Origin: Alistipes sp.
Lineage (GTDB): Bacteria; Bacteroidota; Bacteroidia; Bacteroidales; Rikenellaceae
Length of the DNA: 64,000 nt
Assembly: GCA_017474235.1 (NCBI GenBank)
Contig: JAFVIB010000011.1
Location: 1-64,000, forward strand
Direction: 5' to 3'
Shown: piece by piece, positions 34,793-44,775 of the stretch
How positions within the stretch are numbered: position 1 is the stretch's first letter
Layout of the letters: each line of letters begins with the position of its first letter
Translations under genes and position numbers: made by a program
Notes under the pieces: generated by a model
The model's database searches: none
The model's input: the letters and a program-made list of their open reading frames with translations, nothing else
Told to the model about the DNA's origin: nothing

Positions 34793-37700
34793 TTACTTAA
34801 CCATCTCAACAATGCGTGAACGCTTTACCGGAGTCTGCTTGTTGTCGTTTGACTTCTTCACCTTTGTAGGATAGCTAGATAATTTAGCTACGCCAAGTTT
34901 CATAGGACTATACGCAGAGGCATTGCTGCTCTTCGCAAAGCTTTGCTGCTTGAGTGTAGCACCCTTAATACTTGATGTTACCTTAACATTAGCCTTATCA
35001 GCGCTTGATGTAGAAGCAGTCTGCTCTTGATCAAGTACGAAGTACTCTGTAAAGATGGTACCTCCACCAAGAGATACACTAGGACCCAACTCTGGACATG
35101 CAAGAATTACATGGAATACAAACTCTCCAGCCTCTGCATCGAAGTAAGGCTGAGCGTCACCACCAATTTGTGCAGCAAGTTCCTCCCAAGTAATCTCACG
35201 ACCATTCTCCTTATAGTATGTGCGCACATCACAAGCAAAGATATTCCCCTGACCACCCATTGGTGTAGAATCTACGCCGGTATCATTGTAACCGATAATC
35301 TCACACTTGTTAGTAGTCTTATCCCAAGTGAAGTTGAGATCTGTACCAGCACCAGTAAAATCAACGATGCGATACTTATTCGTATTCTCAAGGTTCATCA
35401 ACTTACGACCAGTGAATGGAACATAGTAGTCCTCACTATCTGTGAAGAGTACTGAACAGTAGCTACCTGTATCAACCTCTACCCACTGTGGCTCTGAAAC
35501 TGCACCATCGAGAACGAATACCTCGTTAACGAAGTAAGTCTTATTGCCATCTGCATCTGCGAATGTCAGCATACTTTCAACATCTGGCAAGAAGTATGAT
35601 ACACGGAATACGAATGCATTCTCCTCAGGATCGAAGTAAGGCTGTACAGATCCGCCATAATCAGCCTCCAACGACTCCCAAGTATCATCATAACCCAAGT
35701 AATTCCAAGAAGTCTTCTCATCAGCGAAGAAAATGTTACCAGGAGCGCCAACACCCAACGCCGAAGCGGCAATACCAGTATCATTCATACCCTGAACCTC
35801 ACAGAGGTTAGTCTCCTTATTCCAGCTAAATACGAAATGCTTATCTGTAGCGCCTAAGAAGTCAACTACACGGTAGAGGTTTGTATCCTCTGCATGCTGG
35901 AGTGTCAGCTCGGTAACAGGGTCCTTCATAACATTGCAATACCAAGAACCGGTCGCTACATCAGTCCAAACATAAGTCTCCAAGCTCTCCTTGCAAGTAC
36001 CCGGCATGAGCAGATTGCCCTCTGCATCGCAAATCTTTACAGATAATACTACGCCATTTGAAGCAACTGTACCGCTAAGAATCTGGAGATATACCTGCTG
36101 ACCGTAGATAGACACACCTGTTGGCTGAAGCTCGTAACCTGCAGGAATGGTTACCTCTCCATCTGCATTACCTGCGAAGTAGATATCATAACCATTTGCA
36201 TAAGCAGATGGAATACGATAAGCTGTACCGTACTGCTTCTCAAATGCAGCTGCACCACGACCTGTGCAAGCACCCTTCTCAAGAGTTGCAGTCCACTCGT
36301 TATCCTGGAATACAGACTTGAATGTATCTGTAAAGAGAGCTGTGTACTCAAAGTCTGCTCTCAAATCCATTGCAGGAACATAAGGGAAGTCAGGAGCCTC
36401 TGTTGAGATAACCTCATTGTAAACGCCGTAAGGGATAATATACTGACCCTGATATGTGTAGAACTCTGCAACGAGTGCAAGCTCACCTGTCTCAGGATTG
36501 AACTTAGATGCCTTAGCGTCGATAGCCATATATACATCGTAGCCATTCTGAACAAGACCTGTTGCCTGCTCCTCAAAGCCTGCAGGAACGGTTACTGTAC
36601 CGTCTGCCTTTGCACCGAAGTAGATTGGATAATCAACTGCATAGCACTCTGCAAGGCGATACATAAGACCATACTGAGCAACAAAGTTGCGGTCTGCATC
36701 GTCAGTGCTTTTATTTGGACGACCCTCCTCAAGGATAGGATACCAAGCAGCAGCCTGTGACTCAGAGTAGAAGAGTGCATTCTCGTCAAGCTCCATCTCA
36801 GTGAATGTGAAGTCGCCATCCTCATAACCCTCAGGAAGAATAAGTGAATACTTACCGAGCTTTGGAGCTACTGTAAGGGCAAATGCACCGCTAGTATTTG
36901 CATAGTAAGTATTAGAACCTACATAAGTACCACCTGGGCAACCAAGAAGAGCCTGAACAGGGAATGTAAGAGTACCACCATTGAATGAACCATACATATC
37001 CTCAGTTGGAGTAGCTCCGTTATCCAAACGGTAACCAACCATAGAGTAGATAGACGCCTCACCGCCATTGATTGAGATACCAAGTGGCTGAAGGTCGATA
37101 TATGCTCTGTTGTAAGGTTTTGCATTGATAACGAGGTAAGTAGGGTCAGACTCAAGGGTTGTATCCTCAGGGTCAGCCCAAGGACCTACACGGTAAGGGT
37201 TTAACAAACGGTAGATACCTGACAGACCTGCGTCAGAACCTGTACCATCGAGAGCAGCCTGGAATGCAGCCTCGTCGATAGAGTCAGCACGAACCTGTAC
37301 CTTTACATTATATGTAGGGTGTGTCTGACCAGCCCACTCGCCTTCAAAACTGAAACCCCACCATGAGGTAATAACATCCTCTGTATAAGCACACTCGCCT
37401 ACATCAACCCACTTTACGCGGGTAACAGTAAGGCTGATAGAGTTTGCATTTGCGCTCTCATACTGCTTTACATACTGTGGATCGTTGATTGCGAAAGAGA
37501 GGGTGTAAGGAACACCAATCTCAGACTCGTTAAGAGAGACTGTAAACTCTGCAACATCGCTACCCTCCTCGAAAACAATCTCAGATACGGTAAACTTCTC
37601 CTGAGTATTTGCAGTCACAACAACCGGAACAGTTACTGCACCCTCAGTATTGTTACGATATGCAGTATATTTAAACTCAGTTGCATCAGCAGGATCGAGC

Positions 37701-37876
37701 TCTACAGCTCCTGTTGGACCCTGAGTCTCAAGAGTCGCTGCATCCGGGAAATAGACATCGTAGCAACTCTCAATCTCTGGCGCACCTGGCTCATAGGTAT
37801 CAGTCTCTGTACAAGCGACCATACCTACTGTTGCAAGTGCAAGCAGAGCATAGAAAAATTTATTTAATGTTTTCAT
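34793..37876 (-). CDS. Modular surface lipoprotein of the third Sus locus, 1027 residues
   Basis: I start at ATG 37876; a longer frame begins at TTG 37894 and lacks a better signal. The lipoprotein signal ends TVGMVAC. Residues about 30-140 resemble a Calx-beta-type domain. Several related beta-rich modules follow. The last two (about 130 residues each) share LYRVVDF or KYRIVDF, FxWxKxTNxCExxGxNDTG, GNIFxxD, and PYFDxExxxFVFxV, and so arose by duplication. The final 80 residues are Lys/Ser-rich and basic (STSSADKANVKV through KRSRIVEMVK), unlike the acidic body. It probably serves as the ligand-binding partner of the SusCD pair. No catalytic motif is visible and I do not recognise the modules. 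Confidence 0.65.
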   Translation of the reverse strand: MKTLNKFFYALLALATVGMVACTETDTYEPGAPEIESCYDVYFPDAATLETQGPTGAVELDPADATEFKYTAYRNNTEGAVTVPVVVTANTQEKFTVSEIVFEEGSDVAEFTVSLNESEIGVPYTLSFAINDPQYVKQYESANANSISLTVTRVKWVDVGECAYTEDVITSWWGFSFEGEWAGQTHPTYNVKVQVRADSIDEAAFQAALDGTGSDAGLSGIYRLLNPYRVGPWADPEDTTLESDPTYLVINAKPYNRAYIDLQPLGISINGGEASIYSMVGYRLDNGATPTEDMYGSFNGGTLTFPVQALLGCPGGTYVGSNTYYANTSGAFALTVAPKLGKYSLILPEGYEDGDFTFTEMELDENALFYSESQAAAWYPILEEGRPNKSTDDADRNFVAQYGLMYRLAECYAVDYPIYFGAKADGTVTVPAGFEEQATGLVQNGYDVYMAIDAKASKFNPETGELALVAEFYTYQGQYIIPYGVYNEVISTEAPDFPYVPAMDLRADFEYTALFTDTFKSVFQDNEWTATLEKGACTGRGAAAFEKQYGTAYRIPSAYANGYDIYFAGNADGEVTIPAGYELQPTGVSIYGQQVYLQILSGTVASNGVVLSVKICDAEGNLLMPGTCKESLETYVWTDVATGSWYCNVMKDPVTELTLQHAEDTNLYRVVDFLGATDKHFVFSWNKETNLCEVQGMNDTGIAASALGVGAPGNIFFADEKTSWNYLGYDDTWESLEADYGGSVQPYFDPEENAFVFRVSYFLPDVESMLTFADADGNKTYFVNEVFVLDGAVSEPQWVEVDTGSYCSVLFTDSEDYYVPFTGRKLMNLENTNKYRIVDFTGAGTDLNFTWDKTTNKCEIIGYNDTGVDSTPMGGQGNIFACDVRTYYKENGREITWEELAAQIGGDAQPYFDAEAGEFVFHVILACPELGPSVSLGGGTIFTEYFVLDQEQTASTSSADKANVKVTSSIKGATLKQQSFAKSSNASAYSPMKLGVAKLSSYPTKVKKSNDNKQTPVKRSRIVEMVK

Positions 37877-37918
37877 ATATATCGTGTTTTTCAATTTGAC
37901 ATATTATCCGTTGTTGGA

Positions 37919-39538
37919 CTACTCCATCCACAACTCTACGCTACCTGATGGGTCAGGGTTGTTAGTCTCTGTAAGAGCCTTATTATCCTGAGCCTCATAG
38001 CCGTTGAGTGGGAAGTTGAACCAAGGAGCAAGACCATCGCAGTTGAAGCGCGCAAGCTCAGGGTGGTTAGTACCCTTATAACCGCGGTTGAGCTGGAGAA
38101 GCTCCGGACAACGCTTGTAGTCGAAGAATACAATACCCTCGCCCCAGAACTCAACTCGCTTCTGGAAGAATACCTCACGGAGAAGGTCATTACCAGTAAG
38201 AGTACAAGTGTACTGTGGGTTACGAGTCTTTACGATATCTACCAACGCTGTTGCATCGTTATTAAGACGAGCGTCGCACTCAGCGATGATAAACTTCATC
38301 TCCTCCATACGCATCATTGGGAAGTCGGTAGCTGAACCTGTCATATAGTCATCAGGATTTGCATCTCCCGGACGGAACTTGATGCCACCATACTCTGGAA
38401 GTGCTGATGAACCAGGATAGTTGTCTGTTGCAGGAACAAACTTAACCTTAGCCTCAAGCTCGTGACCGGCAGGAGCCTTCCAAGAGAGCTTACGGAAGTC
38501 TGTGTTAGGAATCTGATTGTAGAACTTAGAGTCCACCTCAACAAAAGCACCTGCACCCGGACCACCATAACCATATACATTCTCATTTGACATGAATGAT
38601 ACGAAGTTGATGATACCTGTCTTAACTACAGATGACTCTGATGATGTACGAGTGCAGAGCATCCAAGATGTCTGACTGTCAGCATCGTTAAAGCCTGTAG
38701 TTACAGATGTCCACTGCTCCTCTGTAAGTGGTGCGAAAGAACCTGCTGCAAGAGCCTTCTCTGCATACTCCTTTGCCAATGCATACTCGCCCTCATAGAG
38801 CTTTGCACGAGCATAGAGACCGTATGCTACTGCCAAATCAGGCAGGGTCTTGTCAGTTGTAGGAGCGTGACCGTCAAGAAGAGATACTGCAACATCGAGT
38901 GACTCGTAAATCTTTGCAAGATAGTCAGCCTTTGGCAGACGAGGGTTGTTCTTTGCATAGTCAACAGTCATATTCTCGTGGAGATATGGAACTGTAAGAC
39001 CCTCGATACCATCCTTTGAAGTGTACTTATTCGCCTTGAACTCATAGAGCTGTGCCATATCGATCATAGCAAGCGCACGGTAAGCATAAGCTGCACCTAC
39101 ATAGCCCTTGTTTGAATCAACGATAGCCTCAAGATCAGGGTTCATACGAATAACATCATTTGCAAGAGCAATCAGCTTAGTGTACATCAACCAAGGAATC
39201 TGCACGAATTTAGAGGTTGCACTAAGACCGAGGTTCTGCTGCTCAGTTGTGTACCAACCGTAAGGGTTGTCAGCAATAGTAAGGTCATTGCACATCACCT
39301 CACGCTGCACGCAGAGTGATGGATAGCCGTAGAATGAGTGTACACTACTGCTAGACCAGTTTGCATTTGCAGCATAGTTTGCAATAGCACCTGACATAGA
39401 CTTAAGTGCATCTGCAGAAGCGGTAGCCTGCTCTGCTGAGATCGAGCTGCCGGTAGGGTTAACCTCCTTGATACAGCCGGTAGTGACCACAGAAGCAAGA
39501 ACGCTGAATATAGCTGTATATTTCAATATATTTTTCAT
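37919..39538 (-). CDS. SusD/RagB family lipoprotein (third locus)
   Basis: This 539-residue lipoprotein (SVVTTGC) is rich in helical TPR-like segments, including ALAMIDMAQLYEF. It ends with the SusD hallmark, here LREVFFQKRVEFWGEG followed by FFDYKR. It lies 23 bases after the SusC gene and should form the lid of that transporter. No hydrolase lies in the operon, so the imported substrate cannot be guessed from context. Confidence 0.93.
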   Translation of the reverse strand: MKNILKYTAIFSVLASVVTTGCIKEVNPTGSSISAEQATASADALKSMSGAIANYAANANWSSSSVHSFYGYPSLCVQREVMCNDLTIADNPYGWYTTEQQNLGLSATSKFVQIPWLMYTKLIALANDVIRMNPDLEAIVDSNKGYVGAAYAYRALAMIDMAQLYEFKANKYTSKDGIEGLTVPYLHENMTVDYAKNNPRLPKADYLAKIYESLDVAVSLLDGHAPTTDKTLPDLAVAYGLYARAKLYEGEYALAKEYAEKALAAGSFAPLTEEQWTSVTTGFNDADSQTSWMLCTRTSSESSVVKTGIINFVSFMSNENVYGYGGPGAGAFVEVDSKFYNQIPNTDFRKLSWKAPAGHELEAKVKFVPATDNYPGSSALPEYGGIKFRPGDANPDDYMTGSATDFPMMRMEEMKFIIAECDARLNNDATALVDIVKTRNPQYTCTLTGNDLLREVFFQKRVEFWGEGIVFFDYKRCPELLQLNRGYKGTNHPELARFNCDGLAPWFNFPLNGYEAQDNKALTETNNPDPSGSVELWME

Positions 39539-39561
39539 ATCTTTTCTCCTTTCTTTAATAA

Positions 39562-42500
39562 TTAGAAGGTAAGGTTAACACCACCAGAGATGGTACGGAT
39601 TGGTGAGTAGTATGCAGCTGAAGCACCACCTGTGAAGCTCTGGCGTGGGTCAAGACCCTTACGAGCAGAGATGTACCAAAGGTTCTCACCTGCTACATAG
39701 ATACGGAGGCGTGCAACACCAATCTTAGACATCCACTTGCTTGGGAATGTATAACCAACATTTACATTCTGAAGGCTCAGATATGATGCAGATGTCAAGA
39801 AACGATCTGAAGATGATGCTGTGTACTGATCACCATATACGAAGCGTGGGTAGTCTGAAGTGTTGTTCTCAGGAGTCCATGCGTTGTACATATCCTTGTG
39901 GATAGCACGACCTACGCTCTGTGCGCTTGGGCTAGCCATTGAACCTGCATAGTCACCATCATAAACCTTACCACCAATCTGATATACGAAGTTTGCAGAT
40001 ACATCAACACCATAGAAGTCGAATGAAGTACCGAAACCACCATAGAGATCAGGCAGTGAAGTGTCAAATACGAAGTAGTCTGCATCTGCAGAGTAGTCAT
40101 CAGTCTTGTAGAGCTCGAATGATGGCTGACCGGTTGTCTTATCAACAAACTCGCGGCGTGCCCAATAGAGAGCCTTACCTGTCTGAGGATCTACACCTGC
40201 ATAAGCCTTGTAGTTCTTAGTATAGATTGCAGAACCGATTGCATACATATTGCTACCGTCACGGTAACCGGTATATGCGTTACCCTCGAGGTCAAAGAGC
40301 TGATCCTTTACATTGTCCGGATCGAGGTCGAGAATCTGGTTCTTTACATAAGTTGCATTGAGGTTGATATTCCAGTTGAAGTTCTTCTTGCGAATAACAT
40401 TTACATTGAGAGCAAGCTCAACACCCTGGTTAGACATATCACCAACATTCTTCCAGAAACCTGAGTAACCCATTGATGAAGGTACTGAGTACCAAGAGAG
40501 CATATCGGTAGTGATACGGTTGAAGTACTCAACGCTACCGGCGAGGCGACCCTGCCAGAATGAGAACTCAACACCTGCGTTCATATTTGCGTTGGTCTCC
40601 CAAGTAAGCTCCTCGTTACCCTTTGAAGAGAATGCAACTGACCACTTATCTGTACCGTCATTTGCAATTGAGTAGCGGTCCATATAGAGGAAGTCAGAAA
40701 TCTGGTCGTTACCCTGTGAACCGTAAGAAGCCTTAATCTTGAGCTCATCAACCCAAGTTGCGTTAAACCAGCTCTCCTTATTGATCAACCAAGCACCTGA
40801 TACTGACCAGAAGTTACCCCAGCGGTGATCAGGGTGGAAGCGTGAAGATGCATCACGACGGAATGAAGCAGAGAAGAAGAAGCGATTATCAAAATCATAC
40901 TGACCACGGAAGAGGTAACCCTCATTGTTGTACTCAGAGAATGATGAAGATGTGCTTGAAACCTTCAGACCCTGTGTAAGCTCTGATGAATCTACAGAGT
41001 AGAGACCATTCTTGTAACCTACAAGTGAACGACCCATATCGTAGTTATTCTCGTGACCGAGCATAATATCTACATGGTGACGATCTGCAAATGTGTAGTT
41101 CCAAGTCAAAATCTGCTGGAGAGTGTAGCTCCAATACATAGACTCCTGACGACCGATAGAACCACCTGATACTGCATACTGACCATAGAGTGGGTTAGAT
41201 GTAGAGATAGCAGTTGTCTGACGAGTTGATACACCACCGTTGAATGAGAACTTGAAGCCGAGTGGAAGGATAACATCTGCAAAACCGTTGAATGAAGCGA
41301 GGTTTGAAGTAGAGTTATTCTTATCGAGCAACAGAGCTGCCATTGGGTTAGCATTCGAGAGGAATGCACGGTTCAGACCAGCGTTGCTACCTGCCTGAGT
41401 TGCAGTACCGTGGTCATAGATAATGTTACCATACTGGTCACGACGGATATTACCCTCACCATCACGAGTATAGAGTGGATAGATAGGTGCAATCTGTGAA
41501 GTATAAGCAAAGATGTTAGCTGAAGAGCTTGATGAACCATCCTCAGAAGATGTCTGACTCTTAGAGTGTGTGTAAGATGCGTTACCACCAACCTTGAGCC
41601 ACTTCTTAGCCTGATAGTCAGCACGCAGACGAGCAGTATAACGCTCATAGCCTGTAGCATCAACGATACCCTCATTGTTGAGGTAACCGAATGAACCATA
41701 GAAGCTTGCACGCTCGTTACCGGCAGCAACATTTACATTGTACTCCTGACGGATACCCTGCATATAAACCTCATCAATCCAGTTATCCGGAGTTACGAGA
41801 TAGTCCTCGCCGTTGTGATTAATAACACGACCGAGAGTAGCGGCAGGGTTGAGCTTACCGTTACGACCGATAAGGGTCTGACCCTCTGGAACTGTATATA
41901 CATTGTAACCAAGTGAGCCGTTAGCTGCAGATGGATCAATCATGGTCTGATTAGCCTTCACATGAGCATCGTGTGGAGACATCTTTGATACCTGAGTGTA
42001 GTAGTTGTTGAGCATCTTGTAGTGCATCTCATAGTACTCACCCGGATCGGTAATAAAGTCATAATCCTGCTGTGCGCGCTGGTTAACACCAACCTTGATA
42101 TCTACAGATACGATAGCATCACGACCCTTAGCACGCTTGGTAGTAATCAAAATCACACCATTAGCACCACGAGAACCATAAAGAGCGGCTGCTGCAGCAT
42201 CCTTAAGCACTGACATTGACTCGATATCTGCAGGGTTGATATCGTTCATAGAACCTGCGAAAGACATACCGTCAACGATAATCAGCGGCTCCTTACCTGC
42301 CTCAATAGAGGAGATACCACGGATAATCACAGTTGGAGATGCGCTACCTGGCTGACCTGTTGCATTCACAATCTGAAGACCAGGAACTTTACCGTTCAGA
42401 GCATCAATAGCGTTAGTGTGCTGGCTCTTAACAATCTCCTCAGTCTTTACCATTACAGCAGATCCTGAGAAAGCCTCACGCTTAGCCTCACCGTAAGCAG

Positions 42501-42825
42501 TTACGATGACATCATCCAAAGCGTGTGCAGCCTCTGCCAGTACTACATTTACGAGAGTCTTGCCGTTAATAGCAATCTTCTGCTCGTCATAACCGATTGA
42601 GGATACAGCAAGAACGCCGTCAGCCGGAGCTTCGAGAGTATACTGACCCTGTGCATCGGTAGATGTACCGATAGTGGTTCCATCAACCACAACAGTTGCA
42701 CCGATTACCGGCGCACCCTTAGTATCGGTAACCGTACCCGAAACTTGCTTATTCTGCGCCATAGCCATACCGACTACCGACAGAACAGCAGCTAATGAAA
42801 GTACAATTTTCCTTACCATAAGCAT
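39562..42825 (-). CDS. SusC/RagA family TonB-dependent transporter (third locus)
   Basis: This 1087-residue protein has a signal peptide ending VGMAMAQ, a carboxypeptidase-regulatory-like domain (about 28-105), a TonB-box-like DDVIVTAYGEAKR, a plug with IIRGISSIEAGKEPLIIVDG, and an outer-membrane barrel. Two ATGs are possible, 42825 and 42819. It heads a three-gene operon with SusD and a modular lipoprotein, from a perfect promoter, without a local regulator. That suggests constitutive or globally controlled expression. Confidence 0.95.
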   Translation of the reverse strand: MLMVRKIVLSLAAVLSVVGMAMAQNKQVSGTVTDTKGAPVIGATVVVDGTTIGTSTDAQGQYTLEAPADGVLAVSSIGYDEQKIAINGKTLVNVVLAEAAHALDDVIVTAYGEAKREAFSGSAVMVKTEEIVKSQHTNAIDALNGKVPGLQIVNATGQPGSASPTVIIRGISSIEAGKEPLIIVDGMSFAGSMNDINPADIESMSVLKDAAAAALYGSRGANGVILITTKRAKGRDAIVSVDIKVGVNQRAQQDYDFITDPGEYYEMHYKMLNNYYTQVSKMSPHDAHVKANQTMIDPSAANGSLGYNVYTVPEGQTLIGRNGKLNPAATLGRVINHNGEDYLVTPDNWIDEVYMQGIRQEYNVNVAAGNERASFYGSFGYLNNEGIVDATGYERYTARLRADYQAKKWLKVGGNASYTHSKSQTSSEDGSSSSSANIFAYTSQIAPIYPLYTRDGEGNIRRDQYGNIIYDHGTATQAGSNAGLNRAFLSNANPMAALLLDKNNSTSNLASFNGFADVILPLGFKFSFNGGVSTRQTTAISTSNPLYGQYAVSGGSIGRQESMYWSYTLQQILTWNYTFADRHHVDIMLGHENNYDMGRSLVGYKNGLYSVDSSELTQGLKVSSTSSSFSEYNNEGYLFRGQYDFDNRFFFSASFRRDASSRFHPDHRWGNFWSVSGAWLINKESWFNATWVDELKIKASYGSQGNDQISDFLYMDRYSIANDGTDKWSVAFSSKGNEELTWETNANMNAGVEFSFWQGRLAGSVEYFNRITTDMLSWYSVPSSMGYSGFWKNVGDMSNQGVELALNVNVIRKKNFNWNINLNATYVKNQILDLDPDNVKDQLFDLEGNAYTGYRDGSNMYAIGSAIYTKNYKAYAGVDPQTGKALYWARREFVDKTTGQPSFELYKTDDYSADADYFVFDTSLPDLYGGFGTSFDFYGVDVSANFVYQIGGKVYDGDYAGSMASPSAQSVGRAIHKDMYNAWTPENNTSDYPRFVYGDQYTASSSDRFLTSASYLSLQNVNVGYTFPSKWMSKIGVARLRIYVAGENLWYISARKGLDPRQSFTGGASAAYYSPIRTISGGVNLTF

Positions 42826-42860
42826 TTAATATTAGTTAAAAAATAAAAATCTTTTCGTAG

Positions 42861-42892
42861 CAAAGTTAGTAATAAACAATAGACCAACCAAA
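42861..42892 (-). promoter_or_regulatory. Promoter of the third Sus operon
   Basis: On the minus strand TTTG (42892-42889), 20 bases, then TAACTTTG (42868-42861) is a perfect match. The rest of 42893-43151 is AT-rich, with no reading frame; AACTTACACTTT occurs twice (43101 and 43117) with no evident role. Confidence 0.8.
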
Positions 42893-43151
42893 TAATTTAA
42901 TAACTATTTTGAGGCAAAGTAACAGACTTGTAGCATTTTGCATCAAATAATAGTCGATTGAAAGCATTTAATACTACAATAGTTACAAAATGTAATTAAA
43001 ATTTTTCAAAAAATTGTTCAATAAATATAAAAATGCAAATCGCAATCTTCAAAAAGCCCCTGCAATAGCGTTCAGAGCCTATTTTTAGATTATATTATCC
43101 AACTTACACTTTTTTTAACTTACACTTTGTAAGATATAACTTTTAAAATGA

Positions 43152-43188
43152 TATAAGGGTGTTCAATAAGCTATGAAACACCCTTATA
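43152..43188 (-). terminator. Hairpin after queA, probable terminator
   Basis: TATAAGGGTGTT (43152-43163) and AACACCCTTATA (43177-43188) form a 12-bp stem with a 13-base loop. On the minus strand it lies 21 bases after the queA stop and is followed by TCATTTTAAAA, a weak T-run. Confidence 0.55.
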
Positions 43189-43209
43189 TATAAATATAGG
43201 TATCCCTCT

Positions 43210-44421
43210 CTATTCAACTATCAGCAATGACGAATCGCCATAAGATAGAAAGCGAAAGTCGTGAGAGAGGGCATAGTCGTATATCTTATGCCAATCATCG
43301 CCCACATAAGCCGACACAAGCAGCAGAAGTGTCGATTTAGGTTGATGAAAATTTGTAACTATGCGATTGACGATGCGGAACTTATAACCCAGCGGAGTAA
43401 TCATAATTTGCGTAGCCGCCTTAAGCCTATCTACGCCCTTACTATTCATATAATCGAGCAGTATTTCAACCGCCTCAGCACCCGAAAACTCTGCCGGAAT
43501 ATCATACAGTTCCCACTGCCCTATCACTCGCTCACACTCTGCATCTGCGCCACTCTTCACGCGCCAAGCGAGTGCCGAGAGCGACTCAAGCGTTCTGACA
43601 GATGTCGTACCCACAGCGGTAACATTACCTATCTTCGAGCGCAATAGTTCAAGTGTCTGCCTTGTAATCTCAAAGTGTTCGGTGTGCATCGAGTGCTTTG
43701 TTGCATCCTCATCCTTAACAGGCAAAAATGTTCCCGCGCCCACATGGAGAGTAACCTCTCCAAACTCAAAACCGCGGTTTTTCAGGCTCTCTATAAGCTC
43801 GTTTGTAAAGTGTAAGCCCGCCGTAGGAGCCGCCACAGAGCCTTCAAAACGCGAATAGACCGTCTGATAGCGGGTATTGTCAATCTCCTCGCTCTCTCGA
43901 TTAAGATATGGAGGAATAGGTATTCTGCCCAGCCACTCCAATAGCTGACCAAAACTCATCGGAGCATCCCACACAAAGCGGACTATATGCTCCCTTGTAC
44001 CGCGCTCGGCAATATAAGCCTGCAACAGATAGTCACAACCCTCATAACTGAACGGAATCTGCACAGCACCATCTTTCCACTTCTTCAGATTACCTACAAT
44101 GCAACTCCAACAACACTCCCCGCGCACTGCAAAGGCACGCTCATAATCTGCCGGAGCAGAAGGCTCAAGGCAAAATACCTCTACCCTCGCACCCGAAGGC
44201 TTATGCATAACAAGGCGCGCGCGCACAACCTTCGTATTATTGAACACAAAGAGCGTATCCGAAGAGAGCTCACTGCCAATATCCGAAAATCTGCGCTCAC
44301 TAATCTCCCCATTGCGATATACAAGTAACTTGGAACTATCTCTACGCTCCAACGGAAACTTGGCAATGCGCTCATCAGGTAGCGGATAGTCAAAGTCGTT
44401 GATGTTTATTGTTTTAGCCAT
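43210..44421 (-). CDS. queA: tRNA preQ1(34) S-adenosylmethionine ribosyltransferase-isomerase
   Basis: This 403-residue protein matches QueA throughout. Markers are FDYPLPDERIAKFPLERRD near the start, FVFNNTKVVRARL, the APTAGLHFT motif, LHVGAGTF, GTTSVRTLES and FHQPKSTLLLLVSA. QueA moves the ribosyl part of S-adenosylmethionine onto preQ1 in the wobble position of tRNAs for Tyr, His, Asn and Asp, forming epoxyqueuosine in the cytoplasm. It is somewhat longer than the Escherichia coli enzyme, which has about 356 residues. It stands alone, with two long inverted repeats between it and tpiA. Confidence 0.95.
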   Translation of the reverse strand: MAKTININDFDYPLPDERIAKFPLERRDSSKLLVYRNGEISERRFSDIGSELSSDTLFVFNNTKVVRARLVMHKPSGARVEVFCLEPSAPADYERAFAVRGECCWSCIVGNLKKWKDGAVQIPFSYEGCDYLLQAYIAERGTREHIVRFVWDAPMSFGQLLEWLGRIPIPPYLNRESEEIDNTRYQTVYSRFEGSVAAPTAGLHFTNELIESLKNRGFEFGEVTLHVGAGTFLPVKDEDATKHSMHTEHFEITRQTLELLRSKIGNVTAVGTTSVRTLESLSALAWRVKSGADAECERVIGQWELYDIPAEFSGAEAVEILLDYMNSKGVDRLKAATQIMITPLGYKFRIVNRIVTNFHQPKSTLLLLVSAYVGDDWHKIYDYALSHDFRFLSYGDSSLLIVE

Positions 44422-44503
44422 CCCTGATTACAGAACTGCCACTTTTTGAAAAAAAGCGGCACCAAAAACTTTCGGCGAAACTCCGTTTCGCTTATTACCG
44501 TTG

Positions 44504-44625
44504 CGAATTTAGGATAACCAGCGAGCGGTTACTACGCTATAAAATTGAGCCCTTCACATCCAAGCAAGCTCGAGTGTCAGGCTCAATTTTCTATCGTACC
44601 ATCTATGATGGTAGTCCTAAATCCG
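44504..44625. repeat. Long imperfect inverted repeat upstream of queA
   Basis: CGAATTTAGGA (44504) pairs with TCCTAAATCCG (ending 44625) and AAAATTGAGCC (44541-44551) with GGCTCAATTTT (44580-44590), with looser pairing between them. TACCATC/GATGGTA (44597-44613) can form a local hairpin. The full hairpin is about 122 bases. Confidence 0.7.
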
Positions 44626-44647
44626 AGAATAATCTCTTTTGCACCCC

Positions 44648-44775
44648 AATTTAGCGTTAGAGTGCGGCATATGCAACGCTCGCCTTGATTGTTGCCGATG
44701 GGCTGTACTCCTCGTACTGCCCATTGGCAACATATTAAGGTAGCGGAAGCAGATACCGTGATATCACGCTAAATT
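44648..44775 (-). repeat. Long imperfect inverted repeat at the tpiA stop codon
   Basis: AATTTAGCG (44648-44656) pairs with CGCTAAATT (44767-44775), the latter reaching into the tpiA stop codon. The core is an 18-bp stem with one mismatch: 44691-44708 with 44714-44731 and a 5-base loop. The flanking bases pair loosely, giving one hairpin of about 128 bases. Confidence 0.75.

Noticed and set aside
37877-37894. Longer start of the third-locus lipoprotein at TTG 37894
   Set aside because: The six extra residues add nothing to the signal peptide; ATG 37876 gives a standard lipoprotein signal.
43101-43128. AACTTACACTTT repeated twice after queA
   Set aside because: Two copies in AT-rich DNA, not near any promoter; no function can be supported.
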